DNA of 64,000 nt from Pelorhabdus rhamnosifermentans (GCF_018835585.1 NZ_JAHGVE010000020.1:1-64000), one strand, 5' to 3'; positions 17,708-26,700 are shown, counted from the stretch's first letter. Translations and numbers: made by a program. The notes: a model not told the origin generated them from the sequence alone.

Positions 17708-18025
17708 ATGGATAAGTTAGAGAATGTTTCTGTAGTAAAAAAGGCGAATGTATATTTTGAAGGTAAGGTGACAAGTCGTACTGTCTTGTTTACAGGTGGA
17801 GAAAGAAAGACGCTGGGAATAATGATGACGGGACAATATGAGTTTGAAACTGCGGATAAAGAGCACATGGAACTTTTGGCTGGAAAATTGGAAGTGTTGC
17901 TTCCTGATAGTGAGGAATGGAATACAATTGAGTCAGGGCAAACGTTTGAAATTCCAGCGCATTCAAAATTTAAAATTGTCGTAAAAGAATTATCGGATTA
18001 TTGCTGTTCCTATATAAAAGAGTAA
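17708..18025 (+). CDS. ppnP: pyrimidine/purine nucleoside phosphorylase
   Basis: A 105-residue single-domain cupin of the PpnP (YaiE, DUF1255) family, normal full length. Family features: start with [20 protein letters not shown], the central [16 protein letters not shown] and a closing [11 protein letters not shown]. Enzymes of this family split many nucleosides with phosphate to base and ribose-1-phosphate in the cytoplasm. It stands 105 bp after the ProC-like gene and is followed by a perfect terminator. Confidence 0.88.
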   Translation: MDKLENVSVVKKANVYFEGKVTSRTVLFTGGERKTLGIMMTGQYEFETADKEHMELLAGKLEVLLPDSEEWNTIESGQTFEIPAHSKFKIVVKELSDYCCSYIKE

Positions 18026-18135
18026 AGGCAGTTGGTGCCGCATTATATGACTTTAAAATGTTTAATGAGTAATGAAAACATACAGTAGATTATGGATTTA
18101 AGGAATAGGTTACTTTATCGTAATAATGGGAATAG

Positions 18136-18165
18136 AAGGTAGTCAAATTATTGACTACCTTATTT
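18136..18165 (+). terminator. terminator after ppnP
   Basis: AAGGTAGTCAA (18136-18146) pairs perfectly with TTGACTACCTT (18151-18161). Confidence 0.75.
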
Positions 18166-18171
18166 GATTAA

Positions 18172-18357
18172 ACAGCATGGCATGTTATGGAAGAAAACTT
18201 AAAAAAGAGCAAAGCTATATAACGTATAGACTCAGAGCTTAAAAACTGCATTTTTGGCATGTGCTGGATGAAAAAAGTGGCGACGAAGCCAGTATTTATA
18301 AGGACTTCCACTTGTTGCATGAGACTGGTGTTATGTACATTAAAGTAATATTTTTGG
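18172..18357 (+). pseudogene. diverged DUF255-tail repeat, copy G
   Basis: Contains CATGTTATGGAAG, the block AGCTATATAACGTATAGACTC, then GGCGACGAAGCCAGTATTTAT aligning with the DKPVF codons, and ends GACTGGTGTTATGTACATTAAAGTAAT (shown in part: type-1 junction at 18335-18352). No open frame. It closes the TrmB cassette and opens the HxlR one. Confidence 0.65.
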
Positions 18358-18437
18358 GGGAATGGCTGGAGAACTGAATGAAGAAACCATTTCGAATGGG
18401 ATACATTCGTCGTTATAGAGTTCAATAAGAAAAATGA

Positions 18438-18473
18438 CCTCACAAGGACAATTTTTGAACTGTCGATGTGAGG
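18438..18473. terminator. terminator of the FMN-binding protein gene
   Basis: CCTCACA (18438-18444) pairs with TGTGAGG (18467-18473), with an imperfect inner stem; it lies just after the minus-strand gene. Confidence 0.55.
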
Positions 18474-18481
18474 TTAATAAA

Positions 18482-18877
18482 TTAGAAGTTAATGATCTTA
18501 GGTTCTGAAGTAAATGAGGTAATTGTTGCTGTAGCATTTTTTAAGTATAAAACTTCACAATTGCCATCATCGGCAGCATATCTACTTTTTAATGATGGAT
18601 TTTCATTAATCATATGCTGTCTCGCTTCTAATCTGTCATCCTGAATGGCAGTTGCAGCAACACGAATCCAAGAACCGTCTTTCCCCATGGCGCAAATTCC
18701 AATTTTAGGATTCTTGGTCATTTGAGCAAAAACTTTTTTAACGTTTCCTGTTTGAATATAAAATTTGTCTTCAAAAATTGCTACTGCGCCAAACGGACGA
18801 ACTCTTGGTTGATCACCATCCATGGTTGCTAAATAAAAGGTTCCACAATTTTTTAGATATTCGTATACTTTTTTCAT
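18482..18877 (-). CDS. pyridoxamine 5'-phosphate oxidase family FMN-binding protein
   Basis: A 131-residue split-barrel flavin protein (residues 1-120: YLKNCGTFYLATMDGDQPRVRPFG, FYIQTGNVKKVFAQMTKNPKIGIC). The family binds FMN or F420 and includes NimA-like and general stress proteins; true PdxH enzymes are longer. Start ATG has AAGGAGCAATAGT upstream. It is divergent from an HxlR regulator with a dyad between, so it is probably that regulator's target. A role in redox or electrophile detoxification is inference. Confidence 0.85.
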   Translation of the reverse strand: MKKVYEYLKNCGTFYLATMDGDQPRVRPFGAVAIFEDKFYIQTGNVKKVFAQMTKNPKIGICAMGKDGSWIRVAATAIQDDRLEARQHMINENPSLKSRYAADDGNCEVLYLKNATATITSFTSEPKIINF

Positions 18878-18960
18878 ACTATTGCTCCTTTGCTAAAAGT
18901 AATATACAATATATTTTACAGGATATAATATAAAATTCAAGTACGATATTTTATGATAGT

Positions 18961-18980
18961 TAGTATATTTCTGGATACTA
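18961..18980. promoter_or_regulatory. HxlR-type operator dyad
   Basis: TAGTAT-N8-ATACTA lies 13 bp before the hxlR-type gene and faces the divergent flavoprotein gene. The half-sites are perfect complements. Confidence 0.55.
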
Positions 18981-18992
18981 TAGGAGGCTAAT

Positions 18993-19334
18993 ATGGAAAA
19001 AGATTTGTTCGGTGTTTGCCCGTTTGTAACAGCACAGAAAATACTTACAGGTAAATGGGTGCTACTTATAATGCATCATTTGAATATTAAGACAATGCGG
19101 TTTAATGAACTGCATAGAGAACTTCCTGATTTGACTCAGGCCACGCTAACAAAACAGTTGCGCACAATGGAAAAAAATGGACTGATTAATCGTGCAGTTT
19201 ATAATCAGATACCACCTAAGGTGGAATATTCATTAAGTGAATTGGGTAAACAATTTAAACCTGTACTTGATAGTCTTCAAATATGGGGAAATCAATATAT
19301 TAAATTCCTGAAAACTAATATAAATTTTGACTAG
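18993..19334 (+). CDS. HxlR family transcriptional regulator
   Basis: A 113-residue winged-helix regulator. Typical start CPFVTAQKILTGKWVLLIMHHL, recognition region LTQATLTKQLRTMEKNGLI and wing RAVYNQIPPKVEYSLSELG. The N-terminal Cys (residue 9) is the conserved redox-sensing position of HypR/HxlR proteins. Start ATG follows TAGGAGGCTAAT. It is divergent from the flavoprotein gene with a dyad in the shared promoter. Confidence 0.9.
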   Translation: MEKDLFGVCPFVTAQKILTGKWVLLIMHHLNIKTMRFNELHRELPDLTQATLTKQLRTMEKNGLINRAVYNQIPPKVEYSLSELGKQFKPVLDSLQIWGNQYIKFLKTNINFD

Positions 19335-19461
19335 TACCTCTTGATTTTATTGTACCAACTTTGCGTACTTCAGGAACTGAGTCAATTTAAATTGTAGAAG
19401 AAATCTCGAATTTAAAAAAGAATAGACAATAGTCAATTTACTGACTTATGTTTATTTTGAA

Positions 19462-19650
19462 GTGCGGCATGTAATGGAAGTGAATCGAAAGGGCTCAAAG
19501 CCGTATAACGTATGGGCTCAAAGCCTAAAAAGCGCGTTTTTTAATGGCATGTACTGGAACAATAAAATGGCGACGAAGCCAGTATTTATAGGGAGTTCCA
19601 CTTGTTGCATGCCATTGGTGTCATGTGATGGAAAAATCCCCTATCTCGGT
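19462..19650 (+). pseudogene. diverged DUF255-tail repeat, copy H
   Basis: The best copy of the second repeat form. It has GCGGCATGTAATGG, a direct repeat GGGCTCAAAGCC twice around GTATAACGTAT, then GACGAAGCCAGTATTTATAG and GCATGCCATTGGTGTCATGTG. In one frame the last part reads ACHWCHVM. The junction is type 2. It is the last fragment before the oleate hydratase cassette. Confidence 0.7.
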
Positions 19651-19728
19651 TTAGGCGGGGTAGAGGATTGCTTATGTTTGTTCAAAGTTTTATAAGGAAA
19701 AACCTGCTATTTTTTCTAGCAGGTTTTT
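19636..19728 (+). repeat. type-2 module: hairpin plus terminator, copy 2
   Basis: Same layout as 8831-8928: an AATCCCCTA / TAGAGGATT stem (one mismatch), then AAACCTGCTA / TAGCAGGTTTTTT (19700-19728). Confidence 0.7.
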
Positions 19729-19776
19729 TGGCGTATTTAAGGTAGATAAATTCTTTGAATTTTTCCGCATAATTAA

Positions 19777-19860
19777 TCACGGCTTTTTTTCATCATGAGC
19801 GGCGTAGCATTCTTTAAATGCAGTCTTAGACTGGAACTTTGGGATCAGGCTTAAGTTATC
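19777..19860 (-). pseudogene. XRE repressor C-terminal fragment, copy 2
   Basis: The minus strand reads KFQSKTAFKECYAAHDEKKP and stop. This matches the end of the intact XRE protein at 32398 (KVQFKNAFKEYCDEKKP). The rest of the gene is missing. Confidence 0.7.
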
Positions 19861-19898
19861 TATCCCAATAATATATAAGTAGCTTTATTCAGAGGAGA

Positions 19899-20184
19899 TG
19901 GAGGATATATTGCGATTGCTTAGTTTATTTAGTGATAGACCTTTGTCAGGCGATTGACAGAGGTTCAGGCGCTGGGGCGATAAGCGTGTCAACAACCCCG
20001 TTCCCTTGACATTTTAGGTAGGGAAATGTCGAATACGACAGATCGTAGCGGCCAGAAAACGACTGATTTATGAAGCGATAGAGAGAAATCTAATGACAAG
20101 GGCACAGTTAGCAAGAGTACTCCAAATTGATCCAGCTAATATAACGAGAATTTGGCAGCAGTCGATTAATGTTGAGGGGGAGTA
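19899..20184 (+). pseudogene. REP-associated transposase remnant, copy 2
   Basis: ILRLLSLFSDR at 19910 resembles the post-Y1 segment seen at 9076. After a disrupted stretch, 20094-20184 reads MTRAQLARVLQIDPANITRI, a helix-turn-helix tail found at the end of such transposases. The frame is broken between. The order DUF255 fragment - XRE end - transposase remnant is the same as at 8768-9312. The 20185-20515 stretch holds no recognised feature. Confidence 0.45.
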
Positions 20185-20515
20185 AATAAGTCAATTTTAT
20201 ATAACTCAAGCCTGACCCCGTTGTCCCCGTAGATAAGTGTGGTATTGCAGATTTGATGTACAATGCATTTTGAGTTTTTGCTGCAGAAAAAAGTCGACTT
20301 TTTCCTGTATTAAGCCGTAAGCCATCCGGCATAATTCTCATGAAATTGAAAAGAATAAAATATAGCTTCTTATGGCCCATTTGCCATTTTAGATATTGTG
20401 AGAATTAGAATGATTTACAATATCGTGATGGGAAAGGGCGAGGCCGGAGATAAGTTGCTGAGTATTTCGCAGAAGGGTCGAAAACGAAGTATCTAGATAA
20501 AAAGCAAGGCCGGAA

Positions 20516-20562
20516 GAGGCAATGGAAAAGGTTTTTACAGCTATCCTAATCCGGCCTTTTTA
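20516..20562 (+). terminator. hairpin upstream of oleate hydratase
   Basis: AAGGCCGGA (20516-20524) pairs perfectly with TCCGGCCTT (20550-20558), then TTT. Confidence 0.65.
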
Positions 20563-20786
20563 ATCGTGCTTTTACTTAAAAAAATAAAGGGGGAATAGTG
20601 TATGGTCAAGCACGAGCTAGGGTCTAATATAGTTAATACACTTACCAGAATATATTGTCTCAATGTTTTCTAATAACTAAAGCAATTGGTTTAAGAGAAA
20701 CGATCAATGAGATAACAAAGCGGAAAGACTCACCGATGGAGAAACAAAAAAACGTGCTTAAGCACAAAGAAAGAAGTGAAATTGTT

Positions 20787-22556
20787 ATGTATTATAGCAG
20801 CGGAAATTATGAAGCTTTTGCCCGCCCTAAAAAGCCAACTGGAGTGGATAATAAATCAGCGTATCTTGTCGGCTCTGGTTTAGCATCATTAGCAGCCGCG
20901 TGTTTTTTAGTGCGTGATGGCCAAATGAGAGGAGAACGCATTCATATCCTGGAAGAGCTAAGCATTGCAGGAGGTGCATGTGATGGAATCCATGATAACC
21001 AGAAGGGATTCATCATTCGTGGCGGACGCGAAATGGAAAATCATTTTGAGTGTTTGTGGGATTTATTCCGGTCGATTCCTTCTCTTGAGACAAAGGAAGC
21101 TTCGGTTTTAGATGAATTTTACTGGCTGAATAAGCAAGATCCGAACTATTCTCTCATGAGAGTGACTGTTAATAAAGGACAGGATGCCCATAATGATGGA
21201 AAATTTGGATTGAGCGAAAAAGCTTCTATGGAAATTGTGAAATTATTTATAACACGGGACGAAGATTTGTATGATAAGCAGATATCCGATGTTTTCACAG
21301 AAGATTTCTTCATATCGAATTTCTGGCTTTACTGGAGAACGATGTTTGCTTTCGAAGAGTGGCATAGTGCGCTGGAAATGAAACTCTACATTCAGAGATT
21401 CATTCATCACATCGGGGGACTTCCTGATTTTTCTGCTTTGAAGTTCACAAAATACAATCAGTATGAATCGTTGATCCGGCCGCTAATAAAATATCTTGAA
21501 TCACATGGCGTGCAGTTCCAATACGACAGCAGGGTGACAAGTGTGGTTTTTGATATTCATGGCGAGAAAAAGGTTGCTGTGAAAATAGCTTACCAATGCG
21601 ACGGAAGGGAAAAGGTTGTCGACTTGACTGAAGATGACCTGATTTTTGTTACCAATGGAAGCTGCACGGAAAACTCCTCGTTTGGCGACGATCATCACGC
21701 ACCTGAACTAAATGATTCTGTCGGCGGTTGTTGGGAGCTTTGGCAAAATATTGCAAAACAAGATCCGTCTTTCGGACATCCCGATAAATTTTGCACCAAC
21801 ATTAAAAAGACAAACTGGGAATCTGCTACCATTACCACCCTTGATAACCGGATTCCTTCCTATATCGAGAAAATTTGCAAGCGTGACCCTTTCAACGGAA
21901 GGGTGGTTACGGGTGGAATCATTACGGTTAAGGATTCTAAATGGCTTATGAGCTATACAGTAAACCGGCAGCCGCATTTTAAAGAGCAGCCCAAAAATCA
22001 GATAGTTGTTTGGCTGTATGGCCTATTCACAGATGTTCCGGGCAACTACATCAAGAAGCCCATGAGAAAGTGTACTGGCGCAGAAATTACCGAGGAGTGG
22101 CTATACCATTTAGGCGTGCCGGAGAATGAAATTCATGACATGGCCACTCAATCATCCCATTGCATTCCCTGCATGTTACCGTACATTACAGCCTTTTTTA
22201 TGCCTAGGATAAAGGGGGATAGACCTAAAGTGGTGCCGGACGGGTGCGTAAACTTTGCTTTTATCGGACAGTTTGCGGATACGGTGCGTGACACGGTATT
22301 TACCACTGAATATTCCGTGCGAACGGCTATGGAGGCAGTCTATACGTTATTAGATGTAGACCGCGGAGTGCCGGAGGTTTTCGGCTCCTGCTATGACATT
22401 CGTGTACTGCTGGATTCCACATTTAAGATGATGGATGGGAAAAAATTGACTGACTTAAAGCTTCCCTTTATATTGAGTTTAATAGAGAAAAATGTGTTGC
22501 GCAAAATTTCAGGAACTGTTATAGAGGAGTTGCTTAAAAAGTATGATATTATATAA
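20787..22556 (+). CDS. ohyA: oleate hydratase (myosin-cross-reactive antigen family)
   Basis: A 589-residue FAD enzyme that adds water to the cis-9 double bond of oleate to give 10-hydroxystearate; it acts on free fatty acids at the membrane and detoxifies them. The FAD loop GSGLASLAAACF is at residues 29-40 and the catalytic Glu is E82 in RGGREMENHFECLW, the same number as in the characterised staphylococcal enzyme. ATG 20787 (MYYSSGNYEAFARP) is chosen for this agreement; the frame is open further upstream (ATG 20736) without a good ribosome site. It stands alone behind a terminator. Confidence 0.93.
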   Translation: MYYSSGNYEAFARPKKPTGVDNKSAYLVGSGLASLAAACFLVRDGQMRGERIHILEELSIAGGACDGIHDNQKGFIIRGGREMENHFECLWDLFRSIPSLETKEASVLDEFYWLNKQDPNYSLMRVTVNKGQDAHNDGKFGLSEKASMEIVKLFITRDEDLYDKQISDVFTEDFFISNFWLYWRTMFAFEEWHSALEMKLYIQRFIHHIGGLPDFSALKFTKYNQYESLIRPLIKYLESHGVQFQYDSRVTSVVFDIHGEKKVAVKIAYQCDGREKVVDLTEDDLIFVTNGSCTENSSFGDDHHAPELNDSVGGCWELWQNIAKQDPSFGHPDKFCTNIKKTNWESATITTLDNRIPSYIEKICKRDPFNGRVVTGGIITVKDSKWLMSYTVNRQPHFKEQPKNQIVVWLYGLFTDVPGNYIKKPMRKCTGAEITEEWLYHLGVPENEIHDMATQSSHCIPCMLPYITAFFMPRIKGDRPKVVPDGCVNFAFIGQFADTVRDTVFTTEYSVRTAMEAVYTLLDVDRGVPEVFGSCYDIRVLLDSTFKMMDGKKLTDLKLPFILSLIEKNVLRKISGTVIEELLKKYDII

Positions 22557-22633
22557 TGAAATTATCGTGGAGGTAAAAGGCACCAGCGGCGATTAGAAGA
22601 GATGCTTAATGGAGAGCTAGAAGGGGTTCAGCT

Positions 22634-22768
22634 AATAACTTGATTGCTCAGGAATGTTTTTGCTATGCTAAACAAGATTTAGATTCGGCTGCTTATTTGC
22701 AAGAAATGCAGCCTGTCCCGGTTGAAATTATTCAAGCTTGCCATGAGGGGATCTGGGTGATTATATAA
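22634..22768 (+). pseudogene. coding remnant of unknown family
   Basis: One frame reads NLIAQECFCYAKQDLDSAAYL then QEMQPVPVEIIQACHEGIWVII and stop (length split here). There is no start codon in this frame near a ribosome site. It is unrecognised and may be the end of a deleted gene. Confidence 0.3.
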
Positions 22769-22825
22769 ATCTAGTCTATTTTTATCGTATGTTTAAAACC
22801 TGATTTTAATAAGGAGCTGAGCAAA

Positions 22826-23625
22826 ATGAATCTTATCACTGTAGATGAATCAAAATGTATTAAATGCGAACTTTGTATTAAAGAGAATGTCCAGTAGATG
22901 TCCTAAAGATGGGAGAAAAGGGACCAGAAGAAATAGCAAACATCACTTGTATTGCCTGCGGACATTGTGTTGCTATATGCCCTAATACCGCTATAGATAA
23001 TGAAAAAGCAACTTTAGTGCAACAAGTTGATACAAAAGATTTTCCTAAGTTAACTTCACAGCAGGCGGAGAATTTTTTAAGATCGCGTCGTTCCATAAGA
23101 AATTATAAAGACGAGTCAGTATCAAGAGAAAAATTAACAAAATTAATTGATATTGCAAGGTTAGCTCCTACTGCAGAAAATAGTCAAGGTATATCCTTTG
23201 TGGTAGTTGAAAATAAACAATTAATTGAAAAAGCTACTGAAATTTCTATTCAAATGATAGAAAATTCCCCATTAAGATATCTAGTAGAAAAAGCTGTCAG
23301 AAGTTACAGGGAAGGTGGAGTTGATTCAATTTTCCGTGGTGCTCCCAACTTAATCATCACTATTGCAGATAAAGATCTTCGAAGTGCTAGAGATAACTCT
23401 GTTTCATTTTTGACTTATCTAGAATTATATGCTCCTTCACTAGGACTTGGATCTTGTTGGGCTGAGATTTTTGAGTATTTTGCATCGATTGAGAATTCTC
23501 CGATGCTTAAATTATTCAATATTCCGGAAGGAAAAAAGATAACAGCCGCGGTTATGGTTGGATATCCTAAGTATAGCTATAAGAGATTAGTGGATAGAAA
23601 TCCATTAGAGGCTGTTTTTCTATAA
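22826..23625 (+). pseudogene. ferredoxin-nitroreductase fusion, frameshifted near codon 17
   Basis: ATG 22826 after AAGGAGCTGAGCAAA reads MNLITVDESKCIKCELCIKE, the first half of a two-[4Fe-4S] ferredoxin domain. A two-base duplication (gaga for ga, near 22885) then ends the frame after two more codons. Reading past it restores ECPVDVLKMGEKGPEE and the second cluster CIACGHCVAICPN, then a complete nitroreductase domain (RSRRSIRNYKDESVSREKL, ARLAPTAENSQG, LGSCWAEIF). GTG/ATG starts inside the frame could give a protein lacking the first cluster. Confidence 0.8.
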
Positions 23626-23631
23626 TATGCG

Positions 23632-23712
23632 ACAAGGCATGCTATTAATCTGGAAAAATTGAAACGCAATTGGCTTTTTATTTTTTCCTATGTACACTAA
23701 AGTAACAAAAAA
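23632..23712 (+). pseudogene. DUF255-tail remnant, copy I
   Basis: Only traces remain: ACAAGGCATGCTATTAATCTGG and a clear type-1 junction CTATGTACACTAAAGTAAC at 23688-23706. It separates the oleate hydratase cassette from the Vat cassette. The rest of the gap to 23867 shows nothing. Confidence 0.5.
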
Positions 23713-23867
23713 TGGACACTGGTTAGTCATATTATTAGTAATGGCAGGTGCTCATGATAGGCAGGGATAGGGGTTAGATACGGCTCGCCTTCACCATGTA
23801 AATCTCAATTGTTTTACAGTAATGGGATAGTCATAAAAGCAGCATAATACAAAGGAGAGAATTAAAC

Positions 23868-24497
23868 ATGACTATTCCAAATTCAAATAAAGTATATCCG
23901 AGAAGTAATGATTGCCAAACTATATATCTTAAAAATGTAATTACAAGAGATAATATAAAAGTCGGAGATTATACAATATATAATGACTTTTTTAATGACC
24001 CAAGAGATTTTGAAAAAAATAATGTACTATATCAGTATCCTATAAACAATGATAAATTAATAATTGGTAAGTTTTGTTCAATTGCATGTAAAGCAAAGTT
24101 TCTCATGACCAGTGGAAATCACACAATGAAATCACTATCTACTTATACATTTCCTCTTTTCGGAGAAGAATGGGATGAAGCATTAAAACCAAAAGATGCT
24201 TGGGATAATAAAGGTGATATTGTAATTGGAAATGATGTGTGGATAGGATATGATGCTATAATTATGTCAGGTGTGAAAATTGGTGATGGTGCAATTATTG
24301 GAACCAGAGCAGTAGTTACTAACGATGTTTCACCTTATACCATTGTTGGAGGCATACCAGCAAAAGTTATAAAGAAAAGGTTTAGTGATGATGTAATTTT
24401 AAAATTGCTAAAAATTAAGTGGTGGGATTGGTCATATGAAAAAATCCAAGCAAATATTAAATATATTCAAGCTGGAGGCATTAATAAGTTAGATTGA
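23868..24497 (+). CDS. Vat-type xenobiotic acetyltransferase
   Basis: A 209-residue left-handed beta-helix acetyltransferase of the streptogramin A / chloramphenicol (Vat/XAT) class, of normal length. Hexapeptide repeats are visible (IVIGNDVWIGYDAIIMSGVKIG, split: IVIGNDVWIG and DGAIIGTRAVVTNDV), and the catalytic His is H85 in TSGNHTMKSLSTYTF. It transfers acetyl from acetyl-CoA to a drug hydroxyl; which drug is not known. Start ATG has AAAGGAGAGAATTAAAC upstream and a perfect terminator follows. Confidence 0.9.
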   Translation: MTIPNSNKVYPRSNDCQTIYLKNVITRDNIKVGDYTIYNDFFNDPRDFEKNNVLYQYPINNDKLIIGKFCSIACKAKFLMTSGNHTMKSLSTYTFPLFGEEWDEALKPKDAWDNKGDIVIGNDVWIGYDAIIMSGVKIGDGAIIGTRAVVTNDVSPYTIVGGIPAKVIKKRFSDDVILKLLKIKWWDWSYEKIQANIKYIQAGGINKLD

Positions 24498-24666
24498 TAC
24501 CTATTCAGCCCCTAAACGAAGTTCCAGTTTAGTTTTAAAAGGATGTAAAATAATGATTAGGAGTCGCGGGGCTAAGCTTGACTTGTTTGTTTCATTGACT
24601 TCATTTGGTGAAAAGATTTCGTTTGTATTACGATACGGAGCCATATTATTGGTAGCGACGGAATTT

Positions 24667-24705
24667 AATAGCCTTATCCACATTAAATGGATAAAGGCTA
24701 TTTTT
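24667..24705 (+). terminator. terminator after Vat-type gene
   Basis: AATAGCCTTATCCA (24667-24680) pairs with TGGATAAAGGCTATT (24688-24702), then TTT. Confidence 0.75.
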
Positions 24706-24708
24706 GTT

Positions 24709-25144
24709 ATACCAGAAAATAATCAAAATTGATGATAAGACGCTAGAACTGGTAGAGGAAACAAATGAGCAATGCCAAGAGCTTGAAGCATTTCTTGAGA
24801 TGAAGCAGCGAGAATTAGCGCAAACAGAGAAGGGCATAGAAAAAATGCTTGATTTGTATGAAGATGGGATGATAACGAAACAGCGATTTTCTGAACGGAT
24901 TGGTGGTCATGAGAAGACGAAGAATGAGCTAGAGGCTGAGATAGAAAAGTGTAAGTTAGCTTTGGCAGCGCAGGTTCATTTAGTGACGGTAGAGATGATA
25001 CAGAATAGGATCGATGAGTTTAAGGAATTATTTTCTAGTGCTATCAGTCCGGGGGAACAGAATAGGGCATATAGACTGTTGGTTGAGCGAATTGTGTATG
25101 ACAGGGAAGAAAATGGCGTGACGTTGGAAGTTTTGTACAAGTAA
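24709..25144 (+). pseudogene. large serine recombinase, C-terminal fragment
   Basis: About 145 codons of the C-terminal coiled-coil region of a large serine recombinase (LEAFLEMKQRELAQTEKGIE, GMITKQRFSERIG, YRLLVERIVYD, VTLEVLYK). The catalytic resolvase domain and zinc ribbon are missing; the fragment begins right behind the previous terminator. The 3' end is repeated at about 26535-26610 on the other side of the PIN-like gene. Confidence 0.85.
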
Positions 25145-25165
25145 ATATAAATTTTAATAATGAGA

Positions 25166-25216
25166 AATAAGAATCTTGCTGAAATTTGTATGATTTTGGC
25201 AGGATTCTTATTCTTT
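25166..25216 (+). terminator. terminator after recombinase fragment
   Basis: AATAAGAATC and GATTCTTATT arms (25166-25175 / 25203-25212), with TTTT after. A degenerate copy is at 26630-26690. Confidence 0.65.
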
Positions 25217-25322
25217 TATGGTAAATGAATACTATAAAGGAAAGTCCATAATATGGGGCTGAGATAAATAATATGTTATTAATAATTTAGTAAATTATGT
25301 TGATTAATTCAGAGGTGTATAA

Positions 25323-26507
25323 TTGAAAATGATGAAAGAAAATGATTGCTTTATAGAATATTTAAAAGAAATTGGTTTTGAATGGAATAATCAATTTAAT
25401 TATCATATTACTAATAATAATTTGACAACAGAAGAATATCGGGTGTTAAAAAAGCATAATTTTATATCCTCAATACCTAAAAATTCAACTAAGATATATT
25501 TAGATTTAAATGTATGGATCAATTTTCGAGATGTACATATGGGGAAAAAGCCAAGTAATTCCAAATGGAACGATATATATCAAAAAGCAATTTATCTAAA
25601 TGAATTTTATGATGTGTATTTTGTGACAAGTCTCAATATTTATTCTGAATTACAGAAACAAGACACTAGTGAAAATTTTATTGAATTACTAAAAATTATA
25701 GGAAAATTGAGTAAAGAATTGACTGTTGAAAATCCATTACAACTTGTATTTGATGAAACCTTCTTTTGCTTAATGGATATGTTAAAAGTAAATAAATCGG
25801 ATTTTGATTTTAATAGTTACCAATGGGATAAGGCATCAGCGATTTATGGAATGCCATTTATAAATGTTAAAAATAGCAATGATGCCGTAATTGCAATGAA
25901 TAAAACGCTAATAGATGCTATTTATCAAATTCCATTTAGAGATTGTTATAAATTATTTGAATTTCATAATCAAGGTATCGATGGTTTCAAAAAGGTATCA
26001 GACGAATTAAATCAAGACTTGGCTTATAAAAAAGGTGTCCGAAGTAAAAATTTAGAAGAATTATATATTGAAGAATTTCACGGGGCGATTGAAGCAAGTT
26101 CTGAAATAATAAACTCTGCACTGGTATCATTTATGAAGTGGTATTATGATACTACTCTGGTTGAAATAAAAGTAATAAAAGAAAAAGAATTAATTAATAT
26201 TTTTTCCAACCTATTTCGTTACGGAAAAATACAACAATATTTTCCGTCGCTCCAAATTCACTCAGGTCTACATGCTTCTGTAAGATATGATAAATCAAAA
26301 AAATTTACCCCAAATGATTTATTTGATTTTCATCATGCTTCCAGTGCAATACCATATTGTGATTATTTTGTAACCGATAATCCGTTAGCTCAAAGATTAA
26401 TAAATAAACCATTAGCTATTGGTAAAAAATTTGATACTAGGATCTTACCTGCTAAAACAGAGTTGATTTTACAGGTTTTTGATGAAATGTTAAATAATAA
26501 GGCTTAG
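25323..26507 (+). CDS. PIN-like domain protein, possible nuclease
   Basis: A 394-residue protein, very AT-rich and with no close family that I can name. Two ends resemble a PIN nuclease: the strand KIYLDLNVWINF with Asp at residue 61, and the C-terminal NDLFDFHHASSAIPYCDYF followed by VTDN, where acidic residues and the HA/IPYCD pattern match PIN folds with an internal insertion. No membrane segment. The start is TTG 25323 (AGAGGTG upstream) or ATG 25329. It lies between direct repeats of a recombinase 3' end and near a Thoeris pair, so a role in defence is plausible but inferred. Confidence 0.6.
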   Translation: MKMMKENDCFIEYLKEIGFEWNNQFNYHITNNNLTTEEYRVLKKHNFISSIPKNSTKIYLDLNVWINFRDVHMGKKPSNSKWNDIYQKAIYLNEFYDVYFVTSLNIYSELQKQDTSENFIELLKIIGKLSKELTVENPLQLVFDETFFCLMDMLKVNKSDFDFNSYQWDKASAIYGMPFINVKNSNDAVIAMNKTLIDAIYQIPFRDCYKLFEFHNQGIDGFKKVSDELNQDLAYKKGVRSKNLEELYIEEFHGAIEASSEIINSALVSFMKWYYDTTLVEIKVIKEKELINIFSNLFRYGKIQQYFPSLQIHSGLHASVRYDKSKKFTPNDLFDFHHASSAIPYCDYFVTDNPLAQRLINKPLAIGKKFDTRILPAKTELILQVFDEMLNNKA

Positions 26508-26514
26508 AATAATG

Positions 26515-26700
26515 TATCCTACAGAATAAGCGTATAGGCTGCTGATAGATAGGATTGTATATGATAGGGAAGAAAATGGTGTGACGCTGGAGGTTTTGTA
26601 TAGGTAATAGAAAGATGAATTTAGGTAAAAATATAAAACTTCTGCTGAACGTTGTATTGATTTGGTAGAGATTTCCTTTGTTTAAATGGAATTGTAGAGA
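26515..26700 (+). repeat. second copy of the recombinase 3' end
   Basis: The bases 26530-26610 (AGGATTGTATATGATAGGGA, GAAAATGGTGTGACGCTGGA) match the end of the recombinase fragment at 25071-25144, coding DRIVYDREENGVTLEVLYR. The hairpin-like sequence downstream is also related. The PIN-like gene is thus bracketed by direct repeats. Confidence 0.75.
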
